A stretch of DNA of 60,814 bases from Candidatus Magnetominusculus dajiuhuensis (GTDB lineage Bacteria > Nitrospirota > Thermodesulfovibrionia > Thermodesulfovibrionales > Magnetobacteriaceae). Positions 1 through 6,437 of this stretch are shown one piece after another. The stretch is taken from positions 186,402 through 247,215 of the forward strand of contig JADFXP010000002.1 of NCBI GenBank assembly GCA_015233465.1. Reading direction: 5' to 3'. Each line of letters begins with the position of its first letter. Position 1 is the stretch's first letter. The notes beneath the pieces are model-generated. The model was given only the letters and a program-made list of their open reading frames with translations. It did no database searches and was not told where the DNA came from. The position numbers and the translations under genes are program-made.

Positions 1-539
1 TGGGTAGCTATTTCTATCAATTCTAGGTTGACCTGATAAAACATGACTTCTCTGCCCTCTATTTTATCAAGTATTGTATTTATACCGCCTTGCAATATAA
101 AATCTGCGCCAATTTCTTGTCCTTCTGCCTTTGCAGTTTCTTCAGATGAATATTGTGACTGCTGTTTGCGCTCTTCTCTGATTTCCTTGTCTTCTTTTCT
201 GCTTGCGACAAAATCAACATCTCCTGAATTTATCAACGCGCGTTCAAGGTCTTTTGTAAATGTCTGAACATTAATATGTTCATGGCTCATATTCCTGACC
301 GTTCCAACAATTACAACTGGACGCTTGCCTTTATGTGAAGACTTAAAGTCTCCAAGCCAAGGACGGCTTAGTGAATCATGTATCATTGCCTCTGATACAA
401 AACGTGAATCAGTATCATTCCACTTGCCGCTTAGATCAATCACCTCATCGGTTGATACCCTTTTAACACTAGGTCCTGATGAACAGCCGCCAATTACTAA
501 TCCTAAGCAGATTACCAAAATGATCGTAAGTTTATTCAT
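1..539 (-). CDS. lpoB: LpoB-like penicillin-binding protein activator lipoprotein (C-terminus cut by window edge)
   Basis: My own translation gives a protein starting MNKLTIILVICLGLVIGGCS: a lipoprotein signal with lipobox GGCS, so the mature protein should be acylated at Cys and sit in the outer membrane or periplasm. It continues with DLSGKWNDTDSR and later GADFILQGGINTI, patterns typical of the LpoB/PBP-activator family. In that family the lipoprotein stimulates a class A PBP; here that role is inferred from family only. The start is supported by AGGAG about 7 bases upstream. It is the last visible gene of the minus-strand run that begins with the cytochrome at 3365, with only 33 bases to the preceding small gene. 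The C-terminus lies outside the window. Confidence 0.75.
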   Translation of the reverse strand, partial: MNKLTIILVICLGLVIGGCSSGPSVKRVSTDEVIDLSGKWNDTDSRFVSEAMIHDSLSRPWLGDFKSSHKGKRPVVIVGTVRNMSHEHINVQTFTKDLERALINSGDVDFVASRKEDKEIREERKQQSQYSSEETAKAEGQEIGADFILQGGINTILDKIEGREVMFYQVNLELIEIAT

Positions 540-572
540 GACTTTTCTCCTTTTATTAATATAATATAGAAT

Positions 573-743
573 CTACCAAGTAATAACCTTATCGCTTCCT
601 GCAACCATATCTATTATTCTGTCATAGTCTTTGTCAGTTCTTAAGTCTATGACTGTTACATTTTCTGTTTTTTTATGCTCATTTATCAGTTGTTGAGCAG
701 TTGCATTTGGGTCTTGTTTTAATATGTATATGATCTTTTGCAT
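573..743 (-). CDS. Small DsrH/TusB-like protein (56 aa)
   Basis: This short ORF translates to 56 residues starting MQKIIYILKQDPNATAQQ and ending GSDKVITW. The MLYIL-like first strand and the terminal D-K-V-x-x-W resemble DsrH/TusB proteins, which are usually about 90-100 aa, so this one is short. It has a strong ribosome site (TAGGAGG, 5 bases before ATG). It follows DsrF-like and DsrE-like genes with gaps of about 30 bases, the same E-F-H order as in dsrEFH/tusDCB. Family role: hexamer partner in sulfur relay. No cysteine is present, so any role would be structural or regulatory. The assignment relies on synteny as well as sequence. Confidence 0.6.
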   Translation of the reverse strand: MQKIIYILKQDPNATAQQLINEHKKTENVTVIDLRTDKDYDRIIDMVAGSDKVITW

Positions 744-773
744 TATGCCTCCTATCTTTTATTCTCAATATCT

Positions 774-1052
774 TTAGTAACAAAGAATATTATTATATTC
801 AAGCAGTTTCTTCGCTAAATCTTCGGTAGATATATATTCCATTCCTTTATCTTCATTAGGTTTGAAATTTGTAAGCATTGGAATATCCATCTCCTTAATC
901 ATCTCAACATTCATATCATTTTCTTCGTTGGACTCAATTGTCTTATCAAGTACAAAGACATTTACTATATCGTCCATAACAGTGATACCTACGCTCATTC
1001 TAAGAGCCTCGCCTTGTCTGTCTCTGACAAGGACAGCTATTTTTTTCGCCAT
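774..1052 (-). CDS. DsrE/DsrF-like (TusC-like) protein
   Basis: A 92-aa protein starting MAKKIAVLVRDRQGEALRMS, with a Rossmann-like alternation of short beta and alpha stretches and a lone cysteine near the C-terminus (NILCY). Length and pattern fit DsrF/TusC or a generic DsrE-family subunit. These proteins pass persulfide sulfur or form the scaffold of the DsrEFH/TusBCD hexamer in the cytoplasm. It sits between a DsrE-like gene (32 bases upstream) and a DsrH-like gene (30 bases downstream) on the minus strand, and has a GGAG ribosome site. The exact subfamily is uncertain; it could equally be one of the DsrE-like proteins found beside membrane redox genes in anaerobes. Confidence 0.6.
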   Translation of the reverse strand: MAKKIAVLVRDRQGEALRMSVGITVMDDIVNVFVLDKTIESNEENDMNVEMIKEMDIPMLTNFKPNEDKGMEYISTEDLAKKLLEYNNILCY

Positions 1053-1084
1053 TTCTATTTCTCCGTTGATTTAATTTTAAAGGG

Positions 1085-1387
1085 TTAAATAAATATTACC
1101 CTGTCAGAATCCTGATTTAATACAGCATTCTGATATTGGCTGCCTGCTGTGATTCCCTTTGGGATCATGTTTTCAGTAACGCCTCTTAATTTGGCGCTAT
1201 GATCGCAAAGACTCATGGTTACGCCTTTTAAATCCTTTAAGGCAACAATCTCTGGGTCTTGACTATGGCGTATGCCGTCGTCCATCATAAAAAATATTAC
1301 ATCGTGACCTTTTGCTGATGCTGACTTTGTCAGGCCAATTAACTCAGCCTTAAAAGTGTCTCTTGTTACAAGAAGACCAATTGTCAT
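1085..1387 (-). CDS. DsrE-family sulfur-relay-like protein
   Basis: A 100-aa protein with the DsrE fold pattern: MTIGLLVTRDTFKAELIGLT at the N-terminus, a FFMMDDGIRH segment, then LCDHSAKLRG, where the Cys occupies the position of the persulfide-carrying cysteine of DsrE/TusD, followed by a typical closing segment rich in Gly, Gln and Asn. In DsrE/TusD this cysteine accepts sulfane sulfur; here that role is inferred. The ribosome site AGGAGG lies 7 bases before ATG. It is 44 bases downstream of the secreted-protein gene and starts the three-gene DsrE/F/H-like set inside the cytochrome operon. Confidence 0.75.
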   Translation of the reverse strand: MTIGLLVTRDTFKAELIGLTKSASAKGHDVIFFMMDDGIRHSQDPEIVALKDLKGVTMSLCDHSAKLRGVTENMIPKGITAGSQYQNAVLNQDSDRVIFI

Positions 1388-1431
1388 CCTGCACCTCCTA
1401 TTATATATTTATTTGGGGTATATCCCCTTAA

Positions 1432-2205
1432 TTAATAAACAGTTATTTTTATTTTGTCAATTCCAGTATTTCCAGTGGCTTGATCATAGGCATAAACAGT
1501 TATTTCATATTGTCCAGCCTTAGTAAATTCAGCTAGCCCTGAGAATTCGCTTGGATTACCGCTAAATTTTATAGGAATCTTTACTGCCTTTGCATCGCTT
1601 CCCTTTATAGATGCTTCAATATCGTAATTATCAGAATTCCATATCCCGCCCGGGGTTAAATGGCAGCCACACATCATAAATATTGCAGCAGTTATCGGCA
1701 CAGATGCCTTTCCACCTGATAGTTTAACCTTAAAATCCTTTGACGGCGATTTTATTGAAACTGAAAATCCGTGAAATTCAAGGATTATTCCATCTCCTAC
1801 AATATCCTTGCCGGGTAATAGCCAGACCTGAGTAGATAACTTTATCTTTGATTGTTCTATAGAATATGGAGCCTCTGCCTCAATTGTTAGAAGAGTTGGT
1901 TCTTCAATGTTAATAGATGTTTCAAATTTGGCGGTATTAGAATCAGAGATGCTTGAACCTCTAACAACTGGGGTCTGCATAATTTTCTTTGTATCACCAC
2001 TGCCTCCGATTGTATTACCTTTTGCCAGAATATGTCCTGCAGAATCCTTAATAATAACCAATACACCTCCAAAGGATTCACCCATGAACTTTGCGTCATA
2101 TGCCTTTGCGCGCACAATCAGCTTTGTCTGAACCGCTGAAACAGGATCAATAGATAATGCAAGCGCTGCAATTAAAACAATAGGAAAAATAAACAATTTT
2201 ATCAT
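1432..2205 (-). CDS. Secreted beta-rich protein of unknown function beside a pentahaem cytochrome
   Basis: A 257-aa protein with a clear Sec signal peptide (hydrophobic residues about 4-20, cleavage likely after PVSA). The rest is beta-rich with many Thr/Lys-containing strands and ends in an Ig/CARDB-like segment (GLAEFTKAGQYEITVYAYD). A CGCH sequence around residues 179-182 has only one residue between the cysteines and is not a CxxCH haem site. It overlaps the cytochrome gene by 4 bases (ATGA), so the two are translationally coupled. I do not recognise the family. A periplasmic partner of the cytochrome, or an adhesion-like or stabilising subunit, is the simplest reading from context. Confidence 0.65.
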   Translation of the reverse strand: MIKLFIFPIVLIAALALSIDPVSAVQTKLIVRAKAYDAKFMGESFGGVLVIIKDSAGHILAKGNTIGGSGDTKKIMQTPVVRGSSISDSNTAKFETSINIEEPTLLTIEAEAPYSIEQSKIKLSTQVWLLPGKDIVGDGIILEFHGFSVSIKSPSKDFKVKLSGGKASVPITAAIFMMCGCHLTPGGIWNSDNYDIEASIKGSDAKAVKIPIKFSGNPSEFSGLAEFTKAGQYEITVYAYDQATGNTGIDKIKITVY

Positions 2206-3365
2206 AAACCAATCTCCTCCTTATGAACAATATAATCAATATCATTTACCCCGTCACGTGGTATCTTCAATGTATCTAAGGCATCTGGCGGGAAAAGCCT
2301 GTATATTAATTCTATAGTAATCTTGCCGTCAGTTTCTGGGATAATTGAATAATTAAAGGTGCGTATCTCTTTTGCCTTTAGTCTTGAATCAAAGGCAACT
2401 TCTGTTGCATCCCAAGATGGAACGCCAACTTTATCTTGATTCTTAAATGCCTTAAAAAATACCGCTTGTTTGTCTTCCATTGGAGACTTTGTAAAATTTG
2501 TCCATGTAACATGTCCTGATTTATCTATAACCTTGATCTTCAAATACGCAATTCGCAAAGGATTTGTAGAGGGAAAACTATGATTGATAATATTAGTTAT
2601 GGTTATCTCTAAGATATTTTTTCCATCTTTGGTATTAAGTGTTGAATCCATATTTACAGCGTCTCTCAACATATCAAGATTATGAGCTCCTGACATCAAA
2701 TGAGATAAATGTGACTTTGTCTTAGAGCCTTTTGCCCTTGCTCCTTCAACCCTTTGCATATGGCATTTTAGACAATTCTCTGTCCCTTCTTCCTTCATAA
2801 TGCAGATTGGTGTGCCGTTTGAGTTTATATTATGGCTATGGCAGCCTAAACAAAGATCGCCATTACCATAGATTGCTGATGTTACGATTTGATGAGGCGT
2901 ATTTGCAGGGTTATAACTTACGCCAAAGGCATTATCTTTGTTTATACGATATTGGTTGAACTTTGTCATATGAACTATTGTCTCTACGCGATGACAAAAT
3001 GTGCATCCAACACCCTCAGATTGTGTCCAGTCTTTAGAGTCAAGCTTTGCATCTCCGCTCATTAATTCCTTTAGATTTGAAGCCATTGGAGTATGGCAGC
3101 TTCCACAATGATAATTTCCGTCCTTGCCTGAGTCCTCAAGTGCCTTTGAGAATGCCTGAGAAACCGATAAGTGGGCTTTATCTACAAGGGCTGATGATTT
3201 AGAGTGATAGGATTTTTTCCATTCATTATAAATCTCTTCATGACAAGTTGAACATTTCTCTGATTGAATAAATTCTTCAGCATCCTTAGGTATCTGATGC
3301 GCAGCTGCTATGGTTGGCATTGATAACATAAAGATTATTATCCATATATATTTCACGTATTTCAC
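2202..3365 (-). CDS. Pentahaem cytochrome c (c554-like)
   Basis: A 387-aa exported protein with signal peptide (residues 1-22, ending AAA-H) and five CxxCH haem sites at residues about 38 (CSTCH), 87 (CGSCH), 121 (CTFCH), 172 (CLGCH) and 198 (CLKCH). Spaced histidines could be distal ligands. The C-terminal 180 residues are haem-free and beta-rich. The haem half resembles the cytochrome c554/c-type family of periplasmic electron carriers. The start is GTG with GGAGG 8 bases upstream. It leads a run of six closely spaced minus-strand genes (cytochrome, secreted protein, DsrE/F/H-like, LpoB-like), so the electron carrier and sulfur-relay-like proteins are probably co-expressed. The substrate is not deducible. 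Confidence 0.85.
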   Translation of the reverse strand: MKYVKYIWIIIFMLSMPTIAAAHQIPKDAEEFIQSEKCSTCHEEIYNEWKKSYHSKSSALVDKAHLSVSQAFSKALEDSGKDGNYHCGSCHTPMASNLKELMSGDAKLDSKDWTQSEGVGCTFCHRVETIVHMTKFNQYRINKDNAFGVSYNPANTPHQIVTSAIYGNGDLCLGCHSHNINSNGTPICIMKEEGTENCLKCHMQRVEGARAKGSKTKSHLSHLMSGAHNLDMLRDAVNMDSTLNTKDGKNILEITITNIINHSFPSTNPLRIAYLKIKVIDKSGHVTWTNFTKSPMEDKQAVFFKAFKNQDKVGVPSWDATEVAFDSRLKAKEIRTFNYSIIPETDGKITIELIYRLFPPDALDTLKIPRDGVNDIDYIVHKEEIGL

Positions 3366-3554
3366 GCAGTATCCCTCCTTGATATTAATTTACTAAATTA
3401 TAAAAGTTTAAAAAGATATTATTGAGTTCTATTATCACATAAATTATAATTAAATTTAAAGGACTCTTTTTTATATAATTAATTATTTATTAGAATGTTT
3501 GCAGTAGTTTGATAAATAAGGGGAGTTTTGGGTTAGAAATAATGCTTTAATAAT

Positions 3555-3588
3555 AATCCCCTCATAAGCTTCAGCATATGAGGGGATT
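3555..3588 (-). terminator. 12-bp hairpin downstream of the Lys-rich exported protein
   Basis: A perfect 12-bp inverted repeat (AATCCCCTCATA / TATGAGGGGATT) with a 10-base loop lies 25 bases beyond the stop of the small gene at 3614. No strong T-run follows on either strand, so it may be a weak terminator or an RNA 3' stabiliser. Confidence 0.5.
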
Positions 3589-3613
3589 AGAGAAAAGATA
3601 TTAATGAATAATA

Positions 3614-3826
3614 TTATTTCTTTTCGTCTGTTTTCTTTGGAGCTTTAACTGCTTTTTTGACTTCAACTTTCTGATCTGCTGCTTTCGTGGTATCGCCTTT
3701 TGCTGGGACAGTAGTTTTTACTGCAGCGCCTTTATCATCGGTCTTATCCGCTGCAAAACTTATGCTTCCACATACTAAAAATGCTGCTAATGCAAAAACT
3801 GTTGTTAAAACTGTGAATCTTTTCAT
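3614..3826 (-). CDS. Small Lys/Ala-rich exported protein
   Basis: A 70-aa protein with a signal peptide (MKRFTVLTTVFALAAFLVCG, cleavage near SFA-A), then a disordered low-complexity tail of Lys, Ala, Thr and Asp ending DEKK. The ribosome site GGAG precedes the ATG. Such short basic periplasmic proteins are common and have no assigned function. It is flanked downstream by a hairpin and upstream by the convergently unrelated MFS gene, and may be monocistronic. A role cannot be deduced. Confidence 0.65.
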   Translation of the reverse strand: MKRFTVLTTVFALAAFLVCGSISFAADKTDDKGAAVKTTVPAKGDTTKAADQKVEVKKAVKAPKKTDEKK

Positions 3827-4008
3827 TTCACTCCTCCAATTACTTTGACCGTAAAAGGTCCATAATTGTCCGATTAAATCCCCCCAGGATTATGACCGGT
3901 ACAACTAACACATTTTGTTTATGTGTTCAATTATATAGACGATATAAATGCTATTATTGTCTACAATGGGAAGAAATAAAGTTATTATGGAGGAGGTTTG
4001 CGACTTTA

Positions 4009-5244
4009 CTATATTTCAATGTAATCAAGGTCTTTATTGAAGGTCTCTTCAAGCCGATAATACGCATAAATTGCTATAAGCATGCACAATAATCCAACAA
4101 CAGCTCCTGCATTTAGGATACCTATGTAAATTCTCGCAAATTGAAAGGCATAGGTAATTGGTATAACCATCCCGCGAATGATATTTGGTACAGTGGAGGC
4201 AACAGTTGCCCTTATATTTGTTCCAAATTGTTCTGCAGCTATGGTTATGAATATTGCCCAATAGCCAGAAGCAAAACCGATAAAGACGCAATAAGCATAA
4301 AATAAAGAGCTTCTTACACCGCTAAGCATGAAATACCCTGCGATAGCAATTGAAGAGAGGATTAGGAATAATAACACTATTTTTTTACGGCTTTGTAGAT
4401 ATTGACTCAAAAAACCGCTGCAAAAATCACCAAAAACTAATCCTGTGTAACAAAACATCACAGCATTACCAGCGCTAACCGTGCCTATAACCTTCATGTC
4501 CTTTGCAAACTCAGGTGAAAGTATGATTAATATTCCTACACTAAACCATATTGGAAGCCCTATCATGATGGATTTTACATACTTGAAAAAACGCTGCTTA
4601 TTTGTAAATAGGATGAATAAGTTTCCCTTACTAGTATTGTTTGATACAATATGCGTATACATCTTGGATTCGTAGACACTCATCCTCATAATAAGAAGGG
4701 CGATTCCAATACCTCCTCCAATGAAATAAGACATTCTCCAGCTATATATATTTGCGATATAGTTAGCTAATATTGCGCCCAAAACACCAATCGTTGCGAC
4801 TATCATAGTTCCGTAGCCTCTAAGATCTTTGGGCAGGTTTTCTAATACAAGTGTGACTCCTGCACCGAGTTCTCCTGCCAGTCCTATGCCGGCAACAAAT
4901 CTGCATACTGCATACCCTTCTGTAGAATTAATAAACCCATTGGCGATATTAGCTGCAGAGTACAAAAATATTGATCCAAAGAGTATCTTTACCCTTCCTT
5001 TTTTGTCTCCAATTATCCCCCATAAAAACCCGCCAATCAGCATGCCTGCCATTTGCATATTAAATAGAAAAATTCCTTGATTCATTATATCTGAATCTTC
5101 TACACCGATAGACTTAAGACTTTGAACTCTGACAATTCCAAATAGAATGAGGTCATATATATCTACAAAATATCCAAGAGCTGCTACTATTACAGAGATT
5201 GAAAATATTTCTCTGGTAAACTTTATTTTATTAATGTAATTCAT
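4009..5244 (-). CDS. Major facilitator superfamily transporter
   Basis: A 411-aa integral membrane protein with about 12 predicted hydrophobic helices. The MFS signature between helices 2 and 3 is present (GDKKGRVKILFG, about residues 79-90), and a GELGAG sequence follows in helix 4. The N-terminus (DIYDLILFGIVRVQSL) resembles the sugar/metabolite-H+ symporter branch (SV2/ProP/ShiA-like). It should move a small organic solute across the inner membrane; the substrate cannot be read from sequence. No clear Shine-Dalgarno sequence precedes the ATG. It stands alone between unrelated small genes on the same strand. Confidence 0.85.
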   Translation of the reverse strand: MNYINKIKFTREIFSISVIVAALGYFVDIYDLILFGIVRVQSLKSIGVEDSDIMNQGIFLFNMQMAGMLIGGFLWGIIGDKKGRVKILFGSIFLYSAANIANGFINSTEGYAVCRFVAGIGLAGELGAGVTLVLENLPKDLRGYGTMIVATIGVLGAILANYIANIYSWRMSYFIGGGIGIALLIMRMSVYESKMYTHIVSNNTSKGNLFILFTNKQRFFKYVKSIMIGLPIWFSVGILIILSPEFAKDMKVIGTVSAGNAVMFCYTGLVFGDFCSGFLSQYLQSRKKIVLLFLILSSIAIAGYFMLSGVRSSLFYAYCVFIGFASGYWAIFITIAAEQFGTNIRATVASTVPNIIRGMVIPITYAFQFARIYIGILNAGAVVGLLCMLIAIYAYYRLEETFNKDLDYIEI

Positions 5245-5369
5245 CAGATAATTATAAACAAAAAAGGTATAAATAGAGGGATATTTTTATTTGCCAGCAA
5301 AATATATTTATATGAGTGATTATCAAGGCAGAAATAATATGGTATCTGGGTTAAAAGAGATTGGGGCGC

Positions 5370-5630
5370 TTAAACTTTAAAGAAGGCTTTTAATATTAAG
5401 GTCATGGTGACAGCGAGCACAAATCCGACCATCCAGCGCAGGAGTTTGATTTCACCTTCACCACGGGTAATACGGTCGCTTAATCTGCTTTCAAGGCTTG
5501 CTATATCTGATTTAGTTGCAAGTTCATTTTTGCTTTCAATGTCAACTTTATTGATGACTGTAATTAAAGCATCTGTGGCTTCTTCGCATATAATTACTCT
5601 TAATGGTTTTGGTATCGCAATGACGGACAT
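5370..5630 (-). CDS. DUF1640-like coiled-coil membrane-anchored protein
   Basis: An 86-aa protein: a short N-terminal helix region (MSVIAIPKPLRVIICEEA), a central charged coiled coil (ELATKSDIASLESRLSDRI) and one C-terminal transmembrane helix (about residues 66-84). The ELATKSD-LESRL pattern is typical of the small bacterial DUF1640/CCDC90-like family. A second member lies at 55483-55791 with the same layout. Function is unknown in bacteria. No ribosome site is obvious. Its C-terminus faces the MFS gene start about 125 bases away on the same strand. Confidence 0.6.
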   Translation of the reverse strand: MSVIAIPKPLRVIICEEATDALITVINKVDIESKNELATKSDIASLESRLSDRITRGEGEIKLLRWMVGFVLAVTMTLILKAFFKV

Positions 5631-5677
5631 AATATGATTATATATAATTCAATAAAAAAATAAAAGGAGATTAAAAA

Positions 5678-5818
5678 ATGGGTGAATTAGGCGAGGCATG
5701 GCATAAATTTGTTGAGACTTTAGAACGACATTTTGTGCTAGAGATAGGCAAGGAATTTATCAAGAATGCTTCAGATATGGAGGATTATAAGAACCAACTG
5801 TCTTCGCTTACAGGATAA
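5678..5818 (+). CDS. Small 46-aa ORF, possibly the 5' part of a broken 73-aa gene
   Basis: An ATG with a good ribosome site (AAGGAG, 8 bases upstream) opens a 46-residue peptide starting MGELGEAWHKFVETLERHF. After the TAA at 5816-5818 the same frame stays open for another 26 codons to a TAA at 5897-5899, and the extra peptide is equally charged and helical (QEKGNEVFEQLHSIIKE). This fits a 73-aa helical gene split by a nonsense mutation, or a genuine 46-aa product. I recognise no family. Confidence 0.4.
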   Translation: MGELGEAWHKFVETLERHFVLEIGKEFIKNASDMEDYKNQLSSLTG

Positions 5819-5899
5819 CAGGAAAAAGGCAATGAGGTATTTGAGCAGTTACATAGTATTATTAAAGAAACACCTCTGCAGATAGAGGGCCTTAAATAA

Positions 5900-6088
5900 A
5901 TTGTGTCAGAAAACCTAAAAAGAAGCAGCATGCCTGTAAAATATGCAATCTGTTAAAGATCACGCCTGATAATAGTTATAAGGGTATAATCAGAGGTTTG
6001 TTGACAAGTTATTAAGATTTGTGCAGTGAATGTGCAGTGATTTTGGATACTTTTTGCTTAAGATTTGTTGAATTTATTGCATATTTAA
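5900..6088 (+). other. Decayed patch with CxxC...CxxC remnant and short direct repeats, at the 3' end of tRNA-Glu
   Basis: Reading 5908 onward gives KKKQHACKICNLL, then a stop at about 6016, then DLCSECAVIL in the same frame. The two CxxC pairs suggest a broken zinc-ribbon or HNH-like gene without a start. Direct repeats TGTGCAGTGA (about 6019 and 6030) and TAAGATTTGT (about 6014 and 6059) occur here. The patch directly abuts the 3' end of tRNA-Glu, a common integration site. No intact gene is seen. Confidence 0.3.
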
Positions 6089-6166
6089 TGGCGTCCCCAA
6101 CGGGATTTGAACCCGTGTTACCGACGTGAAAGGCCGATGTCCTAGGCCGAGCTAGACGATGGGGAC
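6089..6166 (-). tRNA. tRNA-Glu (TTC), CCA encoded
   Basis: The minus strand folds as a cloverleaf: acceptor GTCCCCA pairs with TGGGGAC, the T-arm carries GGTTCAAATCC, and the anticodon loop CTTTCAC gives anticodon TTC. The 3' end reads GCCA, so CCA is encoded. It follows tRNA-Lys by 15 bases and probably shares its promoter. Confidence 0.95.
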
Positions 6167-6181
6167 GTACAATTAATTATA

Positions 6182-6254
6182 TGAGCCGCTTGGGACTCGA
6201 ACCCAAGACACCCGCCTTAAAAGGGCGGTGCTCTACCAACTGAGCTAGCGGCTC
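6182..6254 (-). tRNA. tRNA-Lys (TTT)
   Basis: The minus strand starts GAGCCGCTAGCTCAGTTGG. Anticodon loop CTTTTAA gives anticodon TTT, the T-arm carries GGTTCGAGTCC, and the acceptor GAGCCGC/GCGGCTC pairs perfectly. The 3' terminal CCA is not encoded here, unlike in its neighbour tRNA-Glu. Confidence 0.95.
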
Positions 6255-6284
6255 AAATTTGGGGGAATTGTCCCAAACCTGATT

Positions 6285-6313
6285 ATTTTACATGCTATCA
6301 TTATTATTGTCAA
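6285..6313 (-). promoter_or_regulatory. Sigma-70-type promoter of the tRNA-Lys/tRNA-Glu unit
   Basis: On the minus strand TTGACA (6308-6313) and TAAAAT (6285-6290) are separated by exactly 17 bases, about 31 bases before the tRNA-Lys 5' end. This is the best consensus promoter match in the window. Confidence 0.75.
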
Positions 6314-6437
6314 GATATATCTTTACTTTCTGTTTTATGTTACCTTTATTTAGTGGACTAAATTAGTAAAATATATTATATTACTGTTATCAAATTATTT
6401 GTAAGGGCACGGCGATAGGTGTCCCTACGGAGAGATA

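Noticed and set aside
3870..3935. Minus-strand peptide CVSCTGHNPGG resembling a haem site
   Set aside because: An in-frame TAA lies three codons upstream, the CxxCH histidine is missing, and no ORF supports it.
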